A DNA stretch of 13,382 nt, taken from the NCBI GenBank assembly GCA_023428585.1, contig JAEYXG010000107.1, positions 1 to 13,382 of the forward strand. The letters run 5' to 3'. Shown in pieces: positions 7,672 through 13,382 of the stretch. Origin of the DNA: Bacteroidota bacterium (GTDB lineage: Bacteria; Bacteroidota; Bacteroidia; Bacteroidales; Lentimicrobiaceae). Below the pieces are notes generated by a model that worked only from the letters and a program-made list of their open reading frames with translations, did no database searches and was not told the origin of the DNA. Every line of letters begins with the position of its first letter. The first letter of the stretch is position 1. Both the position numbers and the translations under genes were made by a program.

Positions 7672-8022
7672 TTATTTTACAATTTTGTTATGCTGGTCAG
7701 GGAAAACTATTGCTGGTTTAAAGCTTTTCGCTTCATCAGGGCTCATCTGTGCAAATGCGGCAATAATAACCAGATCACCTGCAACAGCCTTACGGGCAGC
7801 AGCACCATTGAGTGAAATCATTCCAGAGCCTCTTAATCCTTTGATTACGTATGTTTCAAGTCTTTCACCATTATTGATATTAAGCACTTGAACTTTCTCA
7901 AATTCAATAAGGTTTGCCGCATCCATCAGATCTTCATCTATTCCGATACTGCCTATATAATGCACATTGGCCTCCGTTATTGTGGCTCTGTGTATTTTTG
8001 ATTTTAAGATTTCTAGAGTCAT
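7672..8022 (-). CDS. panD: Aspartate 1-decarboxylase
   Basis: A 116-residue pyruvoyl enzyme that decarboxylates L-aspartate to beta-alanine for pantothenate and coenzyme A. The self-cleavage site is G24-S25 in NVHYIGSIGID; S25 becomes the pyruvoyl group. K9, H11, R54 and Y58 (GERLETY) match the known active-site positions, and SLNGAAAR (70-77) is the conserved loop. The length is slightly shorter than E. coli PanD but complete. It lies 15 bases downstream of panC, so substrate supply and condensation are made from one transcript, and two bases upstream of the flippase-like gene. Confidence 0.98.
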   Translation of the reverse strand: MTLEILKSKIHRATITEANVHYIGSIGIDEDLMDAANLIEFEKVQVLNINNGERLETYVIKGLRGSGMISLNGAAARKAVAGDLVIIAAFAQMSPDEAKSFKPAIVFPDQHNKIVK

Positions 8023-8037
8023 AGATTTACAAAAATA

Positions 8038-8877
8038 CTAAAATAATCGAATATTATCTATAAGACGAATATCGCCGGCATAAACAGCAATAAAGCCGTA
8101 GTCGCTTGGGTTTATTTTACCATTTGTATGCTGAAGTGTTTCACCGTTTGCCACCGTAAAGTATTCAAGTCGTAAAAGATGGTGGTTACTGAATGACTCG
8201 GTCATCCATGCTTCCAGTTCCTCTGATGTCATAGAAATTGCATTACTGCGTGCTTTTAGCAATTGCGCATAGATGAAAGGAGCTGCCTCACGCATCTCAA
8301 GGGTTAGCCTTGCATTGCGTGAGCTTCTGGCAAGACCATCATCCTCTCTACTAATAGGGCAAGGAACTATTTGCACCGGCAGATTTAAATTCCTGACAAG
8401 AGCTTTTATTATTTGCAATTGCTGAAAATCCTTTTCACCAAAATAAGCTTTGTGGGGCATCACAATCTCTAACAGCTTTCTAACAACCACAGCCACTCCA
8501 TTAAAGTGACCCGGGCGGAATTCACCTTCCATTACTCTACTTAGAGATCCGAATTCATATGTTGTAGTCACAGGTTCCGGGTACATCTCTTCAACTGATG
8601 GCACAAATACAATATCAACACCGGCATTTTCAAGCATCTCCTGATCTTGTTGCAAGTTTCGGGGGTACTTTTCCAAATCAGCAGGATTGTTAAATTGGAT
8701 AGGATTTACAAATATACTTACTACTGTCAGGTCGTTCTCAGCAATAGATTTCTCAACAAGTGAAATATGCCCAATGTGCAAAGCCCCCATTGTAGGAACA
8801 AAACCAATTGTTTTGCCTGAATCCAATTGGTGTAGCAAGTATGAGTTTATATCAATAATTTTCTCAAAAACTTTCAT
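8038..8877 (-). CDS. panC: Pantothenate synthetase (pantoate--beta-alanine ligase)
   Basis: A 279-residue cytoplasmic ligase that joins pantoate and beta-alanine with ATP to give pantothenate. FVPTMGALHIGHISLV (27-42) carries the HxGH ATP-binding motif (H34-H37). VVSIFVNPIQFN (53-64), EGEFRPGHFNGVAVVV (117-132), the AYFGEKDFQQLQI loop, and ISREDDGLARSSRNARL (the KMSKS-equivalent) all match PanC. The ATG at 8877 is chosen; a TTG codon just ahead of it adds one residue and is unlikely. It lies 18 bases after the thioredoxin-like gene and 15 bases before panD, its pathway partner. Confidence 0.98.
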   Translation of the reverse strand: MKVFEKIIDINSYLLHQLDSGKTIGFVPTMGALHIGHISLVEKSIAENDLTVVSIFVNPIQFNNPADLEKYPRNLQQDQEMLENAGVDIVFVPSVEEMYPEPVTTTYEFGSLSRVMEGEFRPGHFNGVAVVVRKLLEIVMPHKAYFGEKDFQQLQIIKALVRNLNLPVQIVPCPISREDDGLARSSRNARLTLEMREAAPFIYAQLLKARSNAISMTSEELEAWMTESFSNHHLLRLEYFTVANGETLQHTNGKINPSDYGFIAVYAGDIRLIDNIRLF

Positions 8878-8895
8878 CAACTAACTTCTTTAAAG

Positions 8896-9414
8896 CTACT
8901 TCTGTTTCATGATGTTAACCAAATCCTTCTCCAATGATTCAGCCGGAGTTTCAATTATTCGGCCAATCTCTTCACCTTTTGAAGTAAAGATGAAAGTTGG
9001 AACAAGTGTTATTTCAAAATCAGCCAAACAGAATTCTTCAGCTTTCTTATCGCGGTCAACGCTCACCATAAATATCTTTGCGGCAGGGTAATCAATTAAA
9101 TCCATTATTTTATAAAAATGAGGCACGTGCTCTTTACTGTCACCACACCAGGTGCCCAGAACAACAAATACGTTAGGAAGCTTTTCCTTATTCCTGATAA
9201 GATAACTGATTGCTGCAGTATCAGGACTGTAAAGATCATACTCTTCAGTAAACCAGGTACCAATATTTTTAAGCCCTTCTCTAGTAACAGCACCTAATAA
9301 TATATCATTACCCGTTTTAATATCTTTTGCTATTTTATCAACATCCTGCGCCAGAACCGAAGTCCCTGCTAGTAGATTTAATGACACAAATAAAGCCAAG
9401 AGTTTATTTTTCAT
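8896..9414 (-). CDS. Exported thioredoxin-like protein with a single active-site cysteine
   Basis: A 172-residue protein with a signal peptide at 1-22 (MKNKLLALFVSLNLLAG, ending VLA before Q23). Residues about 78-170 have a thioredoxin fold: a strand NVFVVLGTW, the active-site helix WCGDSKEHVPHFYKI (89-103), a strand IFMVSVD and the conserved cis-Pro in LVPTFIF (137-143). The active site is CGDS, so C90 has no resolving cysteine two residues on; the only other Cys is 129. Such single-Cys forms are known in Bacteroidota thioredoxin-fold proteins, so the role may be binding or isomerase-like, not classic disulfide exchange. An upstream ATG at 9534 would add a non-signal extension of 40 residues; the 9414 start is preferred because it opens with a signal peptide and lies 38 bases past a -7 box. 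First gene of the seven-gene operon. Confidence 0.85.
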   Translation of the reverse strand: MKNKLLALFVSLNLLAGTSVLAQDVDKIAKDIKTGNDILLGAVTREGLKNIGTWFTEEYDLYSPDTAAISYLIRNKEKLPNVFVVLGTWCGDSKEHVPHFYKIMDLIDYPAAKIFMVSVDRDKKAEEFCLADFEITLVPTFIFTSKGEEIGRIIETPAESLEKDLVNIMKQK

Positions 9415-9458
9415 AGGGAACATCATTGTTTTGAACAATAAATCACTAAAAATGGCTG

Positions 9459-9466
9459 CAAAGTTA
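9459..9466 (-). promoter_or_regulatory. -7 element for the thioredoxin-like/panC/panD operon
   Basis: The minus strand reads TAACTTTG, a full match to the Bacteroidota -7 consensus TAnnTTTG. It puts transcription start about 38 bases before the ATG at 9414. I see no clear -33 TTTG at the usual spacing. It is the only promoter-like element ahead of seven closely packed genes. Confidence 0.5.
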
Positions 9467-9627
9467 TGAAAAGGATTAATGGCTATTAGGTTGAGAGAAC
9501 AAATGCTGTTAAATTCGGAATTAAAATGAACCAAATGGCTTTAAAAGGGTTATAGTAGATCAAAAATAATACGGGGATTGTTTTTTAAAGATCAGATTAT
9601 CAGAATACTAAAATAAAAGACAATAAT

Positions 9628-9660
9628 TTTGCAATCTTTTGGTGATTGAGATTATATTTG
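9628..9660 (+). promoter_or_regulatory. Promoter of the flavodoxin gene
   Basis: TTTG (9628-9631) and TATATTTG (9653-9660) match the -33 and -7 elements of Bacteroidota primary-sigma promoters with 21 bases between them. The start codon is 40 bases beyond the -7 box. It is divergent from the thioredoxin-like promoter at 9459-9466. Confidence 0.6.
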
Positions 9661-9700
9661 CAGCCTCAATTATCAAAAACTGACTATAAGAAGAAGAGAA

Positions 9701-10213
9701 ATGGCAAAAATTGGAATTTTTTACGGGGGAAGCCTTAAGGGAAGTACATATAAAACAGCAAAAACCATCAGTAATCATTTTGGCGAGAAGAATGTTTCAT
9801 TGCACAATGTTAATGAAGCAACTCGTGAGGATCTTGAAAACTACAATTATTTGATACTAGGCACCTCAGCATGGGGAATCGGTGAAATGCACCAAGACTG
9901 GGAAAGATTCATTGATGTTTTGGCTGAAGCAAATCTGGATGAGAAAAAAGTGGCATTATTTGGCTTGGGAGACCAGATTGAATACCCTGAAAGCTTTGTT
10001 GATGGTATGGGCACTGTTTTTTGCAGACTTCCCAAAAAAGAGAATGTTGTTGGCTTCTGGCCAACAAAAGGTTACTCTTTCTACTATTCAACTGCCGAAA
10101 TGGATGGCAAATTTGTAGGATTGGCAATTGATGAAGACAGCCAACCCGAATTGACCGAAGAACGAATTACCAAGTGGGTAGAGCAGTTAAAGAAAGAATT
10201 TCAATTTAATTAA
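9701..10213 (+). CDS. fldA: Long-chain flavodoxin
   Basis: A 170-residue FMN-binding electron carrier. The fold opens with MAKIGIFYGGS. FMN-stacking residues are W58 in the 50s loop (GTSAWGIGEMHQDW) and Y95 in the 90s loop (GLGDQIEYPESFVDGMG), with D91 in GDQ. The segment about 112-140 (NVVGFWPTKGYSFYYSTA) is the insertion that defines long-chain flavodoxins. The phosphate-binding loop is GGSLKGST, one residue longer than the usual GSxTGNT form. Flavodoxin replaces ferredoxin under iron limitation in many bacteria; no Fur box was recognised. It has its own promoter and is flanked by a divergent operon and a 213-base gap. The start is ATG, preceded by an A/G-rich leader without a Shine-Dalgarno. 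Confidence 0.95.
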   Translation: MAKIGIFYGGSLKGSTYKTAKTISNHFGEKNVSLHNVNEATREDLENYNYLILGTSAWGIGEMHQDWERFIDVLAEANLDEKKVALFGLGDQIEYPESFVDGMGTVFCRLPKKENVVGFWPTKGYSFYYSTAEMDGKFVGLAIDEDSQPELTEERITKWVEQLKKEFQFN

Positions 10214-10271
10214 ATGTAAAGACCTCTGTAATAATTGATTCTATCATAGAGGCTATTATCACACCCATACC

Positions 10272-10325
10272 CTGCCGTTACTTTATGGTTACACTTTAAG
10301 TAGTATTGCCACAGAGTAAGGGCAG
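10272..10325 (+). repeat. Imperfect inverted repeat with 17-nt arms; possible fldA terminator
   Basis: CTGCCGTTACTTTATGG (10272-10288) can pair with CCACAGAGTAAGGGCAG (10309-10325), giving 14 Watson-Crick pairs, one G-U and two mismatches (G-G, A-C) around a 20-base loop. Two bases beyond the right arm comes a run of five T. It may end the flavodoxin transcript, though the large loop is unusual; a small mobile-element relic or operator are alternatives. Confidence 0.45.
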
Positions 10326-10348
10326 CGATTTTTACAGCCGATTTTTAC
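10326..10348. repeat. Tandem 10-bp direct repeat CGATTTTTAC
   Basis: CGATTTTTAC occurs at 10326-10335 and 10339-10348, separated by AGC, so the period is 13 bases. It abuts the right arm of the inverted repeat and lies about 40 bases before the M28 gene -7 box. It could be a regulator-binding site or a chance AT-rich repeat. Confidence 0.35.
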
Positions 10349-10389
10349 TAATAATCAACACTGTCAAGCAGTTGGAGTAAGTATTTTGC

Positions 10390-10397
10390 TATCTTTG
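10390..10397 (+). promoter_or_regulatory. Candidate -7 element of the M28 peptidase gene
   Basis: TATCTTTG matches TAnnTTTG and lies 29 bases before the ATG at 10427. A TTG at 10372-10374 is 15 bases away, too close for the usual 19-21-base spacing, so the -33 part is unsupported. Confidence 0.45.
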
Positions 10398-10426
10398 CTC
10401 TTTTACTTTTCATTAAGGCAATAGAT

Positions 10427-12220
10427 ATGATTAAGAAGACTCTAAGTATCCTAATAATATTCTTATCCTCTCTCTCTCTCTTCAGTCAGCAATACCCTTC
10501 AGTTGATTCATTGAGAAAGCATGTAAAATACCTCGCTTCTGAAGAATTAGGAGGCAGAAAGGCAGGAACTGTAGGCGATTCACTTGCCGCCGTCTATATT
10601 AGAGACCATTTTATCTCAGCAGGACTCGATGTTGATTACCACAATGGGTTTCAGTATTTTTCCCTCATTACAGACGTTAAAGGGGGCATAGAAAATCGCT
10701 TGAGTGTTGATGACAAAAAATTTGAATACGAAAAAGATTTTCAGCCATTCTCCTTCTCAACTTCTGAAAATCTTGCAGCACATGTGGTATTTGCGGGATT
10801 TGGCATTACCGGACAGAGTGACAGTATACTATGGGATGATTATAAACAAATTGATGTTAAAGGAAAGTGGGTATTGATAGTTAGGGGTGATCCGGAGCCC
10901 GACAATCAAACAAGTGCATTTATTCCAATGGCTTCTGACAGGGCCAAAGCTCTTACTGCAAATGATAAGGGAGCCAAAGGGGTATTACTGTTATCTCCTT
11001 CATCAATTGACAGATCAGACCGTGCGGTGGATATTACTTTTGATAAATCAGTATCCGATGCAGGCATACCGGTTATTAGCATCACCAGGAAATTAGCATC
11101 TACTATACTAGGATTACCTATTACTTCCATTGACTCACTTGAGAAAGCAATGATAAGCAAGAAACAGCCAATTGGATTTAACTTAAGTTCAATGGTTGAT
11201 GCAACTACCCAGATAATCAGAGAAAAAGCCACATCGAGAAACATAGTTGCTACACTAGTTGGCAATGATCCTTTGCTTAAAGATGAATACATAGTTATAG
11301 GTGCCCACTATGATCATTTGGGCATGGGAGGAAATGCATCGGGTTCAAGAGTACCGGATGAGAATGCCGTACATGGTGGTGCTGACGATAATGCATCGGG
11401 CGTTGCTTCATTATTGGAGTTAGCAAATTATTTCTCAAAAGCAAACAATCGTCCCTCAAGAAGTATAATTTTTGTTTCATTTGGTGCAGAAGAGATGGGA
11501 ATCATTGGAGCCCGTTATTTTGTTGAGCACCCTCCAGTGAACATTAAATCCATCAAGGCCATGATTAATCTTGACATGGTAGGTCGACTGAAAGTCAAGA
11601 ATGAAACTGATGAACCCACATTAAGCATTTCAGGAACCGGCACTTCAAATGTAACAGATTCGATTCTTAATATACTTGAGAAAAACAGAACATTTAAACT
11701 GAAACGCATTCCTGATGGTTATGGCCCATCTGATCATGCAGCCTTCTATACTGCCGGAATACCCGTGTTATTTTTAACTACCGGAGCCCATGGTGACTAT
11801 CATACACCGCTTGACACACCTGACAAAATCAATTATCAGGGTCAGGCAGAAGTTACACTTTTTACAGCTGATTTGACAAAAGCTTTTGGTATTCTGGAGA
11901 AAGCCCCGATATTTGCCGAGGCCGGAGCTAAGAAAGAGTCAGGGCATTATGGTCGGAATTTAAAAGTCACTCTCGGTATAATGCCCGATGTATCAGGAGC
12001 TGAAACGTCAGGAGGTATGAAAGTGGAAGGTACTCGAAAAGATGCCCCAGCTGCAAGGGCCGGAATGCTGAAAGGTGATATAATAACGGCAATTAATGGA
12101 ATGAAAGTAGCTAATATTTATGATTACATGAGCAGATTGGGCAAACTTAAACCGGGCGAAACAGTTAATGTTGAAATACTTAGGAATAATGTGACTGAGA
12201 TCCTTATTATTCAATTGTAA
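10427..12220 (+). CDS. Secreted M28-family zinc aminopeptidase with PA insert and PDZ domain
   Basis: A 597-residue exported peptidase. Signal peptide 1-21 (SLSLFSQ). Residues about 85-235 hold a protease-associated (PA) region (KGKWVLIVRGDPEP, KGAKGVLLLSP, AGIPVISITRK). The M28 catalytic domain spans about 270-490 with all expected di-zinc residues: H294 (GAHYDHLG), D320 (HGGADDNASG), catalytic E355 and ligand E356 (FGAEEMG), D383 (NLDMVG) and H459 (GDYHTPLD). A PDZ domain closes the protein (about 507-597: PAARAGMLKGDIITAINGMKV). It should trim N-terminal residues from peptides in the periplasm or outside, with PDZ and PA steering substrate access. Full length, one frame. It has its own -7 box and is 41 bases upstream of the GtrA-like gene, which may be co-transcribed. 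Confidence 0.95.
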   Translation: MIKKTLSILIIFLSSLSLFSQQYPSVDSLRKHVKYLASEELGGRKAGTVGDSLAAVYIRDHFISAGLDVDYHNGFQYFSLITDVKGGIENRLSVDDKKFEYEKDFQPFSFSTSENLAAHVVFAGFGITGQSDSILWDDYKQIDVKGKWVLIVRGDPEPDNQTSAFIPMASDRAKALTANDKGAKGVLLLSPSSIDRSDRAVDITFDKSVSDAGIPVISITRKLASTILGLPITSIDSLEKAMISKKQPIGFNLSSMVDATTQIIREKATSRNIVATLVGNDPLLKDEYIVIGAHYDHLGMGGNASGSRVPDENAVHGGADDNASGVASLLELANYFSKANNRPSRSIIFVSFGAEEMGIIGARYFVEHPPVNIKSIKAMINLDMVGRLKVKNETDEPTLSISGTGTSNVTDSILNILEKNRTFKLKRIPDGYGPSDHAAFYTAGIPVLFLTTGAHGDYHTPLDTPDKINYQGQAEVTLFTADLTKAFGILEKAPIFAEAGAKKESGHYGRNLKVTLGIMPDVSGAETSGGMKVEGTRKDAPAARAGMLKGDIITAINGMKVANIYDYMSRLGKLKPGETVNVEILRNNVTEILIIQL

Positions 12221-12261
12221 AATATTTTTAAAGCTACGCAGACCTTCTAACCTGGTTACTT

Positions 12262-12666
12262 ATGGTTAATATTCTAACAGCGGAAACAATTTTTAAATTT
12301 CTCAAATTTGGAGTTGTAGGATTTTCAGGTGTCTTTGTTGATTTTGGTTTCACCTATTTGTGTAAAGAAAAACTAAAGATTCAGAAATACATTTCAAATG
12401 CAATTGGATTCACAATAGCTGCCAGCAGTAATTATATTCTGAATCGTATCTGGACATTCAGGAGTCATAATCCGGAAATTTTCTTGGAATATGGCCGTTT
12501 CCTTGGAATTTCATTGATCGGACTGCTGATAAACACCCTGGTAATATATCTACTGGTTTCGAAAACAAAGACAAACTTTTACCTTGCCAAACTTGTCGCG
12601 ATATTCATTGTAACAATATGGAATTTTTTGATAAACCTGAATTATACCTTTGTCAGTCCCGGTTAA
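12262..12666 (+). CDS. GtrA-like small membrane protein
   Basis: A 134-residue protein of the GtrA/DPMS_TMD family with four membrane helices (about 13-31, 43-60, 79-99, 107-127). Hallmarks are FLKFGVVGFSGVFVDF at the start, NYILNRIWTF (57-66) between helices 2 and 3, and WNFLINLNYTF (120-130) at the end. Members help move polyprenyl-linked sugars across the inner membrane or act beside glycosyltransferases; no glycosyltransferase lies next to it here, so the partner is unknown. It follows the M28 gene by 41 bases. Its TAA overlaps the stop of the convergent ChaN-like gene by four bases, leaving no space for a separate terminator. Confidence 0.9.
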   Translation: MVNILTAETIFKFLKFGVVGFSGVFVDFGFTYLCKEKLKIQKYISNAIGFTIAASSNYILNRIWTFRSHNPEIFLEYGRFLGISLIGLLINTLVIYLLVSKTKTNFYLAKLVAIFIVTIWNFLINLNYTFVSPG

Positions 12667-13382
12667 TGCGTCTTGGTCATTGAAGCAGGTGTCGCAATGA
12701 TAAAATCAGCCTTATTTAAGTTTTCCTCACTCAATTTATCAATATCATTCTGCTCCACAGAACTAATAGTCAACACCTTGAGATCAGGTTTTGCATCAAG
12801 CAGGTACCACATTATACCCTGAAAGTCATCAGAATGGTACGTTCCATGAAAATGTACGAAAGTTGAGCCGGGCTTTAGGTTCTTCAGAATAAAATATGCC
12901 ATTGTTGCATCTTTTATAGCCTGGGCCTTTGGCAGGTTCTGATTCGCATGATTACTACCTTCCATCATTGAAAGCATTGATTTATATCCTGAAAGCTCAG
13001 AATCATACTTAACCGGTAATGGCGCTATTAATTCCTTTGCTTGTGAATCAAGATTATCCAGTGCTTCGAATCCTTCACGGTTCACCAGCGAAGCATAACG
13101 GCGTGGTATATTTGTTGCTATAAAATTCACACTGCTGTCACGTGCAAACACCAACAAAGGCTTATAATCTGTTTTATAATTTGGCCACAAACGTGCCTCA
13201 GCCTCGAAATTTCTATCCTTGACCTTTCCCTGCAGATATTCGCCTATAATAAGGGAATTATCTGATTCAAACATCTCAGCACCCATTATGAGCTTATTAC
13301 CTATCTTGCTATACAATGCTTTTGACAACTCAAGTTGAAGCCAGTGATTTATTGGATTATTATGCAATTCCCCAAACAGAAC
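12663..13382 (-). CDS. ChaN-like haem-binding-family protein (DUF399), N-terminus cut by window edge
   Basis: A minus-strand frame that runs off the right edge, with 239 residues visible. The visible part opens VLFGELHNNPINHWLQ, matching the GEQHDN motif of ChaN and the wider Tiki/TraB/EreA fold; a TTG at 13367 is the Leu of GELH and not a start. Later motifs are MGAEMFE (conserved Glu) and HFHGTYHSDDFQGI, the second His-rich motif. ChaN homologues are lipoproteins linked to iron and haem uptake; the lipoprotein signal should lie in the missing 40-60 residues. Related folds also hydrolyse, so an enzymatic role is possible. It converges on the GtrA-like gene with a 4-base overlap (TTAA serves both stops). 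Confidence 0.85.
   Translation of the reverse strand, partial: VLFGELHNNPINHWLQLELSKALYSKIGNKLIMGAEMFESDNSLIIGEYLQGKVKDRNFEAEARLWPNYKTDYKPLLVFARDSSVNFIATNIPRRYASLVNREGFEALDNLDSQAKELIAPLPVKYDSELSGYKSMLSMMEGSNHANQNLPKAQAIKDATMAYFILKNLKPGSTFVHFHGTYHSDDFQGIMWYLLDAKPDLKVLTISSVEQNDIDKLSEENLNKADFIIATPASMTKTH

Noticed and set aside
9415..9534. Longer N-terminus for the thioredoxin-like protein
   Set aside because: The extension buries a clear signal peptide and would begin upstream of the best -7 box, so it would not be on the transcript.
13365..13367. TTG as the start of the ChaN-like protein
   Set aside because: The codon encodes Leu within the conserved GELH motif and the frame continues upstream to the window edge.
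1..13382. CRISPR arrays, tRNA or rRNA genes, insertion sequences, phage or defence genes
   Set aside because: No spaced repeats, cloverleaf-like sequence, transposase motif or defence-protein motif was seen on either strand; the content is mainly housekeeping and envelope genes.

Overview
The window reads as chromosomal DNA from a member of the Bacteroidota, probably class Bacteroidia; the exact order is uncertain. The evidence is the AT-rich composition, the absence of Shine-Dalgarno sequences before starts, several TAnnTTTG -7 elements of the Bacteroidota type, and the gene content: a PorT-like outer-membrane barrel, a Gly-zipper OmpA lipoprotein, a CvfB-like S1 protein, stand-alone RfaE2, and an M28 peptidase with a PDZ tail. 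There is no tRNA, rRNA, CRISPR array, insertion sequence or phage gene.

Layout. Positions 1-841 (minus) hold a soluble histidine kinase cut by the left edge. After a gap with a strong hairpin terminator, 1140-3433 (minus) carries an envelope cassette in transcription order: M48 metalloprotease lipoprotein, OmpA-family lipoprotein, 8-stranded-type outer-membrane barrel. A 509-base gap (3434-3942) has no convincing gene but may contain an eroded coding fragment. From 9414 down to 3943 (minus) run seven tightly packed genes that look like one operon: thioredoxin-like exported protein, panC, panD, a flippase-like membrane protein, rfaE2, radA and cvfB. The flippase-like gene starts at TTG two bases after panD and its tail overlaps rfaE2 by about 100 bases. 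On the plus strand follow a long-chain flavodoxin (9701-10213), a secreted M28 peptidase with PA insert and PDZ domain (10427-12220) and a GtrA-like membrane protein (12262-12666). The last gene, convergent with GtrA by a 4-base overlap, is a ChaN-like haem-binding-family protein that runs off the right edge.

How the genes relate. The seven-gene operon combines pantothenate synthesis (PanD makes beta-alanine, PanC joins it to pantoate), heptose activation for LPS (RfaE2), a polytopic membrane protein of the LPG-synthase-TM/flippase-like family, DNA recombination (RadA) and an RNA-binding regulator (CvfB). Most of these are housekeeping functions and their linkage is probably a shared transcription unit, not a single pathway. 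The M48/OmpA/barrel cassette fits cell-envelope maintenance. I found no clear sign of a new defence, mobile or biosynthetic system; the more unusual points are the rfaE2 overlap, the odd flavodoxin phosphate loop, the one-cysteine thioredoxin-fold protein and an unexplained imperfect inverted repeat with adjacent direct repeats at 10272-10348.
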